From the NCBI GenBank assembly GCA_903859715.1, contig CAIONS010000048.1:21173-85172 (forward strand): a DNA stretch of 64,000 nucleotides, written 5' to 3'. Shown here piece by piece: positions 55,646 through 63,865 of this stretch. Under the pieces are notes generated by a model, which saw only the letters and a list, made by a program, of their open reading frames with translations, was not told the DNA's origin and made no database searches. Position 1 is the stretch's first letter, and every line of letters begins with the position of its first letter. The translations under genes and the position numbers were made by a program. Source of the DNA: an uncultured Opitutia bacterium. Its GTDB lineage: Bacteria > Verrucomicrobiota > Verrucomicrobiia > Opitutales > Opitutaceae.

Positions 55646-56275
55646 ATGAAAGCCTCTTTTCTTCCCCTCGCCTTGTTCGCTACCAGCCTGACGGTCACCC
55701 TCCTGGCCCAGGATCCGGCCGATGACGCCAAAAAGAAGGAGGAAATCCGCGCGCTCATCCTCGCGGACGCCCAAAAGCAAGCCGCCCAGCCTGCCGCTCC
55801 TGCGTCCAAGCCAACGGACAAAGACGCGCCGGATGCACTCGCGACTCTTCCCGCGCCAAAGCCAACCGACGCCGGCACTCCCGCTGCCGCGACCATCACT
55901 CCGCCGCCCGCCGCCCAGGCTCCGGCGACCATGCTGCCCAAGGTTCAGGTGAACAAGAGCCGCATCACCAATCTCGACATCGAGATCAACGAGCAGGACA
56001 AGGCCATCGCCCGCGAAAAGGTGAACACCAAGCCGACCAAGCTGGATGAATCCCTCAATAACTCGGCGGTCTCCAAGACCCTCGCCATTTTCGGCGGCTC
56101 CTCGAGCGACGAGCGCTCCAGCATCGCCAAGGAGCGCGTGAGCATCATGGAGGAGGAAAAGGAACTGCTGGAGGCCATGAAGCTCACGAAGACGAAGGAA
56201 GAGAAAGCCGAGCTTCAACGGGAGCTCGACGACCTCCGCGCCACCCGCCGCGAACTCGAGCAAGGGCAGAAGTAA
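55646..56275 (+). CDS. secreted Ala/Pro-rich coiled-coil protein, uncharacterised
   Basis: A 209-residue protein with an N-terminal signal peptide (LALFATSLTVTLLAQ). An Ala/Pro/Thr linker (residues ~40-95) follows, then a C-terminal charged helical region (NLDIEINEQDKAIAREK, and KTKEEKAELQRELDDLRATR) likely to form coiled coil. No family recognised. Start at ATG 55646. It is separated from eno by 290 bases with a terminator and repeats. Confidence 0.65.
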   Translation: MKASFLPLALFATSLTVTLLAQDPADDAKKKEEIRALILADAQKQAAQPAAPASKPTDKDAPDALATLPAPKPTDAGTPAAATITPPPAAQAPATMLPKVQVNKSRITNLDIEINEQDKAIAREKVNTKPTKLDESLNNSAVSKTLAIFGGSSSDERSSIAKERVSIMEEEKELLEAMKLTKTKEEKAELQRELDDLRATRRELEQGQK

Positions 56276-56302
56276 CCGGTCGGCGGAGTTAAGCTCCCGG
56301 CA

Positions 56303-56410
56303 GGATCACGGAAACGCGGAGGAGCGGACGCGCGGAAGGAAGCAGGCGAACTAAACGGATTCCTAGTCGAAGTATTTCCGCGTTTCCGCTCCTCCGTGTT
56401 TCCGCGATCC
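56303..56410. repeat. inverted repeat GGATCACGGAAACGCGGAGG
   Basis: Arms 56303-56337 and 56376-56410 are about 35 bases, reverse complements with only a few mismatches, with a 38-base loop. Located between a + gene and the glnB terminator. Confidence 0.8.
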
Positions 56411-56425
56411 GCCTTGGATTTAAAC

Positions 56426-56458
56426 AAAAAAGCCGGCGGCGCCCGATGCGCCGCCGGC
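56426..56458 (-). terminator. terminator of glnB
   Basis: A perfect 11-bp stem GCCGGCGGCGC / GCGCCGCCGGC with a 5-base loop, followed on the minus strand by six T. It lies just behind the glnB stop. Confidence 0.9.
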
Positions 56459-56480
56459 CCAAATCCACGCTGCTACTGGT

Positions 56481-56837
<357 letters not shown>

Positions 56838-56862
56838 TTATACCAAGCTGGGCCAAACAAAA

Positions 56863-56895
56863 GGCCGCCCCGGAACACAGGTGTTCGGGGCGGCC
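56863..56895 (-). terminator. hairpin between amtB and glnB, possible attenuator
   Basis: On the minus strand a ~15-bp GC-rich stem (one bulge, 2-base loop) is followed by CTTTTG. As both genes face the same way, this would partly stop transcripts before glnB. Confidence 0.6.
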
Positions 56896-56903
56896 CGCGG
56901 GGT

Positions 56904-58469
56904 TTAATTTTCGGAGGTGACCTGCTCCGGATAGGCGATGCCGCCATGTTCGTGGCGATCGAGGCCTTCCAGTTCACCTTCCTTCGAGACGCGCAGGGTG
57001 CCCGTGGCCTTGACGGCATACATGAGGATCATCGCGACGACGAACACGCCGACACCGATGGCCGCATTGCCGATGAGCTGGCCGACCAGTTGGTCCGTGC
57101 CACCACCGTAGAACAGACCCTTGACCACCGAACCGGCCGAGTTGTCGGCACCGGTCGGAGTCGGAGCGCCGAATTCACCCGTGGCGAAGAGGCCGAGGCT
57201 CAGGGTGCCCCAGATTCCGCACAGGCCGTGGACGGGCCACGCTCCGCAGGGATCGTCAATCCGGAGGTACTCCAGGAGGTCCGTGCCGAGGATGACGAGG
57301 ACTCCGGCGATCGCACCCAGCAGGATGGCGCCGAGCGGGGAAACCCAGTAGCACGGGCAGGTGATGGCCACCAAGCCCGCGAGCAGGCCGTTGATCGTCG
57401 CGCCGCAATCCCATTTCTTGGAGCGCGGATAGACGAAGAAGAGCGCCGCGAGGCCGCCTGCACAGGCCGCGAAGGTCGTGTTGAGCGCGACGCGGGCAAC
57501 ACCCTGGATGTCCATCGCGGAGAGCGTGCTACCGGGGTTGAAGCCGTACCAGCCGAACCAGAGAATCACGGCGCCTACCGCCGCCACCGTCATGTCGTGG
57601 CCGGGCATCGGTCCGCCGCCATCACGCTTGAACTTACGTCCAAGACGCGGTCCGAGGACAATGGCACCGGCGAGGGCGATCGTGCCGCCGATCGTGTGAA
57701 CCACGGTCGAGCCCGCAAAGTCGTGGAATGCGGCGGGATGAATGTTGTTCAGCCAGCCGTCCGGACCCCAGGCCCAGTGACCGAAGATCGGATAGATGAA
57801 ACCGCTGACGCCAATGCTGTACCAGAGGTCGCCCCAGAAACCGGTGCGGCCGAGCATGGCGCCCGAGGTGATCGTCGAGCAGGTGTCGGCGAAGGCGAAT
57901 TGGAAGAGAACAAACGCGAGCGTCGCAACGCCCGTGCTCTCGTAGGTGTCGGGCAGGTGCTGCAGGAAGTACCAGCTGTGGCCGGCACCGTCACCCCAGC
58001 CGATGAAGCCGTTGCCGTGGCCGAACATCCAGGCAAAGCCCCAGGCGTAGAAGAGGATGCCGCAGAGGCAGGTGTCGACGACACCTTCCAGCAGTACGTT
58101 CACGGTTTCACGCGTGCGCGCAAAGCCCGCTTCCAGGAACATGAAGCCCGCCTGCATGAAGAACACGAGGAAGGCCGTGACCAGCACCCACATCGTATTG
58201 ATCGGATTGACGTAGGGCGGGTTCGGCACGTCGGCCGGCGCCGCCGCGGCGGGGGCCGCTGCCGCCGGAGCCGCGGCGGCGGGCGTCGCCGCGGGAGCGG
58301 TCTGCGCCGGAGGCGTAGTCTGGGCATGGGCCTTGGGCACGGCGAAGTAGGCGGTGACGCTGAAGATCAGCGCAAAGCACAGGCCGAGGCCGAGCAATTT
58401 TCCGCCGAAGATCGCGTAGAACAACCTTCGTTGCGCCGGATCCTTCATTTTTACGATAAACTTTTTCAT
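56904..58469 (-). CDS. amtB: ammonium transporter AmtB
   Basis: A trimeric ammonium channel of 521 residues, longer than usual. It starts with a signal-like helix (LGLGLCFALIFSVTAYFAV, cleavage near AHAQ) and an Ala/Pro-rich periplasmic stretch at ~50-80, then eleven-helix AmtB motifs: FMQAGFMFLEAGF, AFADTCSTITSGAM, DFAGSTVVHTIGG (the pore histidine), WFGWYGFNPGS, DDPCGAWPVHGLCGIWG (the second pore histidine). Paired with a PII gene downstream. Confidence 0.96.
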   Translation of the reverse strand: MKKFIVKMKDPAQRRLFYAIFGGKLLGLGLCFALIFSVTAYFAVPKAHAQTTPPAQTAPAATPAAAAPAAAAPAAAAPADVPNPPYVNPINTMWVLVTAFLVFFMQAGFMFLEAGFARTRETVNVLLEGVVDTCLCGILFYAWGFAWMFGHGNGFIGWGDGAGHSWYFLQHLPDTYESTGVATLAFVLFQFAFADTCSTITSGAMLGRTGFWGDLWYSIGVSGFIYPIFGHWAWGPDGWLNNIHPAAFHDFAGSTVVHTIGGTIALAGAIVLGPRLGRKFKRDGGGPMPGHDMTVAAVGAVILWFGWYGFNPGSTLSAMDIQGVARVALNTTFAACAGGLAALFFVYPRSKKWDCGATINGLLAGLVAITCPCYWVSPLGAILLGAIAGVLVILGTDLLEYLRIDDPCGAWPVHGLCGIWGTLSLGLFATGEFGAPTPTGADNSAGSVVKGLFYGGGTDQLVGQLIGNAAIGVGVFVVAMILMYAVKATGTLRVSKEGELEGLDRHEHGGIAYPEQVTSEN

Positions 58470-59056
58470 GTCTGGATGTGGATGTTTTGGGTGTTGTCAG
58501 GTTAAGTACGCCGCCAACTGGCCGGCATATCGGGTCATCATTTCTGGAGTTGGCCGCGTGAGTGAAGGCACGCGCCGTTTGTGGTTATCAGCGAAACAGC
58601 CACGAAACCGGATGGATCCGTGGCTGCGAAATTCTGGATGCGGTCCGGGCCGCCGGCGGCCGGCGGCACAACGGAGCGGCCCCCCGACCATCGGGAGGCC
58701 GCCCGCTGATGACTGTGCAGATCCCCCGATCCTCTGATGAACCGGAGGAAATGGGTTGAGGCGCAGGACCGGACGCATGCCCGCATTGGAACCGATGTCC
58801 GGAGCCGACCATGCCGCGGACCGATCTGATCGGCCGCCGGAAGGTGCGAAAGCTCATGACTGGATTCATCATGCGGTACAGTGAAGCGCCTGCACTTTTA
58901 GCAGCCGACATACCACGCCGAATAAACAGTCCATTGATACTCGGGACTTAATTATAGACAGGATATATACATTCTAGCCCGACCTGCCTGCTCCGAAAGG
59001 TGGGCGGACACGTCCCGTGCCCGCATTCCGCCGCGCCGCGACTCCAACTGCCTCAC
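58470..59056. other. 587-base gap upstream of amtB
   Basis: I see no gene. It holds small hairpins, for instance CAGCCACG/CGTGGCTG near 58600-58630 and GCGGCC...GGCCGC near 58675-58705. The 58920-58980 stretch is notably AT-rich (TTAATTATAGACAGGATATATAC) and could be a promoter or a silent spacer. No sigma-54 type -24/-12 box was found by eye. Confidence 0.4.
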
Positions 59057-59767
59057 TCAGCCTTGCTCCGCCGATTCGCTCAGGAAGCGGTAGCCAATGC
59101 CGGACTCAGTCTGGAAATATTTGGGCTCGTCCAGGTCATCCTCCAGCTTGCGGCGCAGCCGCATCATATACGTGCGCAGGTAATGTGTCTGGCCTTCCGC
59201 CTTCGGCCCCCAGAGTTCGCGCAGCACCTGCCGGTGCGTCAGCACCTTGTCGCGATGCGTGATGAAGAGCTGCAGGAGCGCATACTCCATCGACGTGAGT
59301 TTCAGCGCGTGACCGTCCTTGGTCACCCGGCGCCGGGCGAAATCCACCTCGATCGTCCCGAAACGGAAAAGGTTGCTCGCCACCGCCGGCTTGATCCGCC
59401 GCAGCATCGCGCGCAGCCGGGCCAGCAGCTCGGCGCTGCCAAAGGGCTTCGTCAGGTAATCGTCCGCCCCCGCATCGAGCCCCGCCACCTTGCTGCCTTC
59501 CTGCCCGAAAACCGACAGGATCAGCACCGGCACGGCATTCCATTCCCGCAGGCCCTTGAGCACTTCCACGCCCGGCAGATCGGGCAGCCCCAGATCGAGG
59601 ATGATCGCGTCGGGACTCCGGCGCAGAACTTCGTTTTGTCCGGCCTGTCCGGTCTCAGCCTCGCGCACCGTATAGCCGGCTTCCTCCAGCGTCATGCGCA
59701 GCAGCCGGCGAATCTGCACTTCGTCGTCGATCACCAGGATCTCGGGCTTGTTCGAGTCAGCGCTCAT
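59057..59767 (-). CDS. KdpE-like response regulator
   Basis: A 236-residue OmpR-type regulator. The receiver domain has D58 in ILDLGLPDLPG, T/S in ILSVFG and K in LTKPFG. The winged-helix DNA-binding domain has YALLQLFITHRDKVLTH and RTYMMRLRRKLEDD, close to KdpE. I start at the ATG ending at 59767, which overlaps the end of the kinase gene by 11 bases. No kdpFABC genes are near. Confidence 0.9.
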   Translation of the reverse strand: MSADSNKPEILVIDDEVQIRRLLRMTLEEAGYTVREAETGQAGQNEVLRRSPDAIILDLGLPDLPGVEVLKGLREWNAVPVLILSVFGQEGSKVAGLDAGADDYLTKPFGSAELLARLRAMLRRIKPAVASNLFRFGTIEVDFARRRVTKDGHALKLTSMEYALLQLFITHRDKVLTHRQVLRELWGPKAEGQTHYLRTYMMRLRRKLEDDLDEPKYFQTESGIGYRFLSESAEQG

Positions 59768-61340
59768 CGTTGGGTACGCTTCCATGCGCGGCATAGGGCA
59801 GGTAAACCGTGAAACTCGCCCCGCCTTCCGGGCTCGCCCCGGCCACCACCTCGCCACCCTGCGCCAGCATGAATCCGCGCACGATCGAGAGCCCAAGGCC
59901 GAGGCCGCCGGCCCGGGCCGTGACGCCGCGGCGGAATTTCTGGAAAAGATGGGTCATGAGTTCCGGGGCAATGCCCGGCCCGCTGTCCGATATCGTGATG
60001 AAGATCCGTGCATGAGTGGGGTCGAGTCCCGCCACCAGCCGGATCGGGCTGGCACCGGGCGTGTGCCGGGCCGCATTGAGCAGGATGTTGGCCAAGACAT
60101 GCTCCATCAGGACTGCATCCGCCATGAACAGCGGCATGTCCGCCGCGATCTCCAGCTTGAGCACCCGGCCCGCCAGCGCCTCTCCCACCGCGCGACGCGC
60201 GGCGCCGACGAGGTCGCGGACATCGCACCAGTCGGGCTGGGCTTTCAACTCCCCCGTCTCCAGCCGGGTCTGATCCAGCAGGTTCGCCACCAGATGATCC
60301 AGCCGCTGCGTAGCCGTGCGGATTTCCTCCGTGAGGCTCGCCCGCTTGCGGTCGTCCTGGGTATCCAGTTTTTCCGCCGCCGAACGCAGCACCGCCAGCG
60401 GCGTCTTCAGCTCATGGGACACGCTGTCGAGCAGCGTGCGGTGCAGCCGGTCCGATTCCGCCAGTAATTTCTCCCGCTCCGCACTCGCCCGCAGCTGTTC
60501 CCGCTCGACGAACAGCGCGATTTGCGCGGAAACCCCGTCGATCAGGTCCCGCTGCTTCGAGGTGAGCTCGGTGATTTCCGGCGGCAGGCGCACGGCAAAT
60601 ACGCCGAGCGTCAGATCCGCACGTTGCAGGGGCAGGTACAGGCTGTCCGCATGGGCCAGCTGCTCCGTGTATCGCCCCGCCGGCCGGCCGCTTTGCCGCG
60701 CCACGGAGGCGACGGCCAGCTCCTGTTCATCCGGCCGGAAGGAACTCGCCGCATGCGCCCCGAGCCGGCCCTGCTCATCCAGGAGCAGGAGTGCCGTGCG
60801 CCCGGCAAAAAGGTCGTCCGCCTGGCGCAGCGCGACTTCCGCCGCCTCGTCCAGCGTCCGCGTCGCGGCCAGCGCCCGGGTCAGGTGGAAAAACGCCATG
60901 GCGCGCTGCTCACGCTCCCGCTCCTCGCGTTCCTGCGCCCGAATGCGCGCCGTCAGCTGCCCGCCGATCAGCGCGGCAAAGAAATACGTTCCGAGCATCA
61001 GGCTGTCCTCGACGTTCAGCACCGCGAGCGAGAGCCGCGGCGTCATGAATACAAAGTTCCAGGTCACGGCGCTCAGCACCGCCGCGAACAGCACCGGCCA
61101 GCGCCCCACCCGCAGGCTGAGCGCGATCACCGTGAGCAGGTAGATGTACCCAAAGAAATGATAGCTGACCGGCACAAACGAACCCGCCAGCGCCACGCCA
61201 AAGACCACCGCGACCACCTCGGCATATTCGCGCCCCGTCGACGACGGCCGCGTCCGCCAGTACTCACTCCCCGGCGCAACCTTCCGCCCGGCCTCGCCAT
61301 CCGGCATCCCGATCGATTTGGCGATGAGCGCTTGTTTCAC
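59757..61340 (-). CDS. KdpD-like sensor histidine kinase lacking the N-terminal domain
   Basis: A 527-residue protein matching the C-terminal half of KdpD. Four-helix DUF4118 membrane segment at ~45-125, GAF domain at ~150-275, then HisKA with H309 (LLDSVSHELKTPLA) and HATPase with LANILLNAARHTPG, SDSGPGIAPE and GGLGLGLSIVRGFM. The N-terminal ~380-residue KdpD/USP domain of the full kinase is absent. Translationally linked to the regulator gene. Confidence 0.9.
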   Translation of the reverse strand: MKQALIAKSIGMPDGEAGRKVAPGSEYWRTRPSSTGREYAEVVAVVFGVALAGSFVPVSYHFFGYIYLLTVIALSLRVGRWPVLFAAVLSAVTWNFVFMTPRLSLAVLNVEDSLMLGTYFFAALIGGQLTARIRAQEREEREREQRAMAFFHLTRALAATRTLDEAAEVALRQADDLFAGRTALLLLDEQGRLGAHAASSFRPDEQELAVASVARQSGRPAGRYTEQLAHADSLYLPLQRADLTLGVFAVRLPPEITELTSKQRDLIDGVSAQIALFVEREQLRASAEREKLLAESDRLHRTLLDSVSHELKTPLAVLRSAAEKLDTQDDRKRASLTEEIRTATQRLDHLVANLLDQTRLETGELKAQPDWCDVRDLVGAARRAVGEALAGRVLKLEIAADMPLFMADAVLMEHVLANILLNAARHTPGASPIRLVAGLDPTHARIFITISDSGPGIAPELMTHLFQKFRRGVTARAGGLGLGLSIVRGFMLAQGGEVVAGASPEGGASFTVYLPYAAHGSVPNDER

Positions 61341-61375
61341 GGGGTTATGATTTAGGGCGTGTCCTCAAACTCGGA

Positions 61376-61468
61376 TTGTCATTCTGAACGAAGTGAGGAA
61401 TCCAGTGGGATATGATCGAAGCTCGCAGCGTAATCGAACTGGATTCTTCGCTACGCTCAGAATGACAA
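61376..61468. repeat. inverted pair of CATTCTGA(G)CG repeats
   Basis: Left arm 61376-61405 and right arm 61439-61468 are reverse complements (TTGTCATTCTGA...GAATCCAG) with five mismatches, 33-base loop. Same family as the single arms at 37721 and 55441. Confidence 0.8.
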
Positions 61469-61499
61469 ACGTTGGGATGGGAAGTTTGAAGACCTCGGC

Positions 61500-62687
61500 T
61501 CACTCCGCCTGCACAATGTACCCGCGCAGGTATTCGCTTTCCATCATCGTCACGAGCACAGGATGGTCCGGCGGCTGGTGACAGAACTCCAGGACGCGAA
61601 CCTTGCGCTTCGCATCGGCCGCCGCACCGGCCAGCACCCCGCGCAGCTCCGCATCCTGCATGTGATGCGAGCAGGTGTACGTCGCGAGAATGCCGCCCGG
61701 GGACAGCCGTTGCAGCGCTCGGAGATTGATTTCCTTGTAGCCGCGGAGCGCTCCCTCGAGGGCGCTCTTGGATTTCGCGAACGGCGGCGGGTCGAGGATG
61801 ATAACATCCCACAGCGGCTCGCCCGCGCGCGATGCGTCGTTGAGCCAGTCGAAGACATTCGCCACGGCGAACTCCGCCGTCACGCCGTTCTGCACCGCAT
61901 TCCGGCGCGCCGCCGCAATGGCGTCCTCCGCGCTGTCGAGCCCGAGCACGTGCGTTGCCCCGGCCCGAGCCGCGTGCAGCGCGAACGGCCCCTGGTTGCA
62001 GAATGCGTCCAGCACGCGCTTTCCCGCGCAATACTTGGCGACGAGCGGATGCTGCGCCCGCTGGTCGAGGTAAAATCCCGTCTTCTGCCCGTTCTGCAGG
62101 TCGAGCCAGTAGTCAAAGCCGTCGATGTTCACCCAGCGCGGCTCCCAGGTCTTCCCCGAGCGCGTGTGCACTTCCAGCGGCAGGCCTTCCAGCCGGCGGA
62201 TCGGCGCGTCGTTGCGAAAAATGATCTCCGCCGGCTTCAGCAGCTCCGCGAGCACATCGCCCACCAGCACCGACCGCTTCTCCATCGCCGCCGTCTGAAT
62301 CTGGACGACAAGGGTGTCCGCAAACTGATCCACGACCAACCCCGGCAAATCATCCGACTCCGACCAGACCAATCTCCGGCAATCCGTCCCTTCTCCTTTC
62401 TCCTTTCTCCCTTCTCCACGCCGCGCAACGGCCCGCTCAACCGCCCCGCGCAGAAACGCGGCGTTCAGTGCCGCGCGCTCCCGGCTGAACCGCCGCCAGA
62501 TGATCTGGGACTTCGAGTTGTAAACCCCGGTCCCCAAAAACCGGTCCGCGCGATCCCGGCATTCCACGATCTCGCCGTCGAGCTCTGCCGGCAGCAAAGC
62601 CTCCACTTCGTTGGCAAACACCCAGGGATGACCCGACAGGACCCGGGGCTTGGCATTGGCTTTGAGTTTGAGCGAAGGCGTAGGCAT
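61500..62687 (-). CDS. class I rRNA methyltransferase (RlmI-like, PUA + SAM)
   Basis: A 395-residue 23S rRNA cytosine-C5 methyltransferase-like protein. N-terminal PUA domain (VLSGHPWVFANEVEAL), central EEHEE-like region (WSESDDLPGLVVDQFA), C-terminal Rossmann domain with VLDAFCNQGPFALHAARAGA, LGLDSAEDA, and IILDPPPFAKSK. I start at the ATG ending at 62687 (MPTPSLKLKANAKPRVL). A purine-rich insertion (RRGEGRKEKGEGTD) interrupts the linker. Confidence 0.93.
   Translation of the reverse strand: MPTPSLKLKANAKPRVLSGHPWVFANEVEALLPAELDGEIVECRDRADRFLGTGVYNSKSQIIWRRFSRERAALNAAFLRGAVERAVARRGEGRKEKGEGTDCRRLVWSESDDLPGLVVDQFADTLVVQIQTAAMEKRSVLVGDVLAELLKPAEIIFRNDAPIRRLEGLPLEVHTRSGKTWEPRWVNIDGFDYWLDLQNGQKTGFYLDQRAQHPLVAKYCAGKRVLDAFCNQGPFALHAARAGATHVLGLDSAEDAIAAARRNAVQNGVTAEFAVANVFDWLNDASRAGEPLWDVIILDPPPFAKSKSALEGALRGYKEINLRALQRLSPGGILATYTCSHHMQDAELRGVLAGAAADAKRKVRVLEFCHQPPDHPVLVTMMESEYLRGYIVQAE
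62387..62418. repeat. in-frame CTTTCTC low-complexity repeat in the RlmI-like gene
   Basis: CCTTCTCCTTTCTCCTTTCT units, read on the minus strand as GAGAAAGG, encode Gly/Glu/Lys/Arg (GEGRKEKGEG). Homologues usually have a short loop here. Frame kept. Confidence 0.6.
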
Positions 62688-63043
62688 CGGCTCATTCACC
62701 CCAAGTGGCCCTGTTTTCGCAATCAGCAATCCGGGATCGAAACTCGAAGGTCAAAGTCCGAAACTCGAAATCCAATGCATACCTCTTTTGTCCTGCAATC
62801 GAAGGTGGAACGCATTGCCCCAATGCGTTGGCTGCGAGTTAGAGCCGCGGCGCCCTCGCCGCGGTTGGACACTGCGCAACCCTCTTGAAAGTCCAGTAAG
62901 GCTTTACGCAGACATTACATCGCCCACCGAAAGCCTTACTCGACAAAGCGCTCACCATAAACCCTTGCTCACCAGTCAGCACCACCGGATACTCCCGATA
63001 ACTCGCATCTTTTCATCCAATAATAAACCGTGACTGAGTAAGG
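62688..63043. other. gap with several repeat remnants before the cassette genes
   Basis: No gene is visible. From left to right it holds CGAAACTCGAAGGTCAAAG-type sequence (62735-62773), a perfect 9-bp hairpin AACGCATTG/CAATGCGTT (62809-62829), one arm of the GAGCCGCGGCGCCC repeat (62842-62864), and an 11-bp inverted repeat AGTAAGGCTTT/AAAGCCTTACT (62895-62905, 62930-62940). Composition shifts to lower GC from about 62880 on. Confidence 0.6.
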
Positions 63044-63056
63044 GTGAATAACACTG

Positions 63057-63529
63057 TTGGGCAAAGAAAAATGAAAGAAGAGCAATATAGCGCGCTATGG
63101 GTCTTGGTCCCGCTTTGCGCTCTTCTGGTTATTCTCACCGGAGGAATGCTTTTCCTGGGCTGGTTTGCTGCGGATTTTGGTTTCACGCGGAATGATCCGA
63201 TACTGATCACAGCATTCACAGCCTCCGTTACCCTCTCTGGCGGAATCATCGGAGGCTATCTTGCCGCTCTGAGAAGAAAGTTTCGGCCCGAACTGGTGCG
63301 GCTGGTTCTCACCTTCGCCATCGCTACTTTTGTCACTGGTTTGACTATCCTATTTTTGATTGAAGGCATCTCTGGCTCAAAGCCTTCATTCGTTATGGCA
63401 GCGCTGACTGGCTTCCTCGCGACGGTATTTTGGCTTACGATCAAGCGTAAGCGCTTTCGATCGTTAGAAAAAGAGCCCAACCAGTCGCTACAGCCAACGG
63501 CGCCGAGCCGCCGCGGCTGAGCTTAAACG
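63057..63529 (+). mobile_element. putative integron gene cassette 1
   Basis: The segment begins at GTTGGGC (63056-63062, matches GTTRRRY) and ends in an attC-like site starting GCCCAAC (63475-63481), which is the exact reverse complement of that core. This pairing is expected because a cassette's first bases come from its own attC. It carries one small gene and is less GC-rich than the flanking chromosome. Confidence 0.7.
63071..63520 (+). CDS. hypothetical membrane protein, cassette gene 1
   Basis: A 149-residue protein with about four hydrophobic helices (WVLVPLCALLVILTGGMLFLG, ILITAFTASVTLSGGIIGGY, LVLTFAIATFVTGLTILFLI and MAALTGFLATVFWL). The last ~15 residues (NQSLQPTAPSRRG) are read through the attC-like site, as often happens in cassette genes. 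I start at ATG 63071; a GTG at 63044 is possible but precedes the cassette core. Function unknown. Confidence 0.65.
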   Translation: MKEEQYSALWVLVPLCALLVILTGGMLFLGWFAADFGFTRNDPILITAFTASVTLSGGIIGGYLAALRRKFRPELVRLVLTFAIATFVTGLTILFLIEGISGSKPSFVMAALTGFLATVFWLTIKRKRFRSLEKEPNQSLQPTAPSRRG

Positions 63530-63535
63530 TTCGGC
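63475..63535 (+). other. attC-like recombination site
   Basis: 61 bases framed by GCCCAAC (R''-like) and GTTCGGC (R'-like, start of cassette 2). Inside, GCT-A-CAGCC pairs with GGCTG-AGC, leaving one unpaired A in one arm, as the L boxes of attC sites do, with a GC-rich central loop. The R' box departs from GTTRRRY at one base. Confidence 0.7.
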
Positions 63536-63806
63536 AAAAAACTGCCATGCGCACATCCGAAATACTCGCGCTCATCGTGTATGTCTCGTTCATAGCTTAC
63601 TTCGTGAGCACGCAACGCAAGCTGACCGGGAAAAGCGCTACAGCTCTCCGGTTTCAGCAGCTACTGGAAGATAGAAAAAAAGCTGGCGGGTTCTCACTCT
63701 CCACAAACGATCACAAGAAGCTCAATTGGCTGGGGATCACTGCCGGAGTTTTTCTTTGTGCGCTTACTATAATCAATGCACTCAGAAGGTAAGACGCCGA
63801 ACCAGT
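63530..63806 (+). mobile_element. putative integron gene cassette 2, end disrupted
   Basis: Starts with TTCGGC of the core GTTCGGC (63529-63535). The reverse complement GCCGAAC appears at 63796-63802 behind the gene and opens its attC-like site, but the match to the first site ends after about ten bases (GCCGAACCAGT), where unrelated sequence leading into a transposase begins. Confidence 0.65.
63547..63792 (+). CDS. hypothetical small membrane protein, cassette gene 2
   Basis: An 81-residue protein with one N-terminal and one C-terminal hydrophobic helix (ILALIVYVSFIAYFV and WLGITAGVFLCALTIINAL) and a polar centre. No family recognised. The ATG lies 17 bases behind the cassette core and the stop three bases before the next attC-like box, the tight packing typical of cassettes. 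Confidence 0.6.
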   Translation: MRTSEILALIVYVSFIAYFVSTQRKLTGKSATALRFQQLLEDRKKAGGFSLSTNDHKKLNWLGITAGVFLCALTIINALRR

Positions 63807-63865
63807 AGGAATGAGAAGGCGTAGAGAGCCTCGCCCGCGAGGGTGAGAGGATTACTCTCCGCCTT

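Noticed and set aside
58470..58600. Sigma-54 promoter upstream of amtB
   Set aside because: No GG-N10-GC spaced -24/-12 element on the minus strand by eye.
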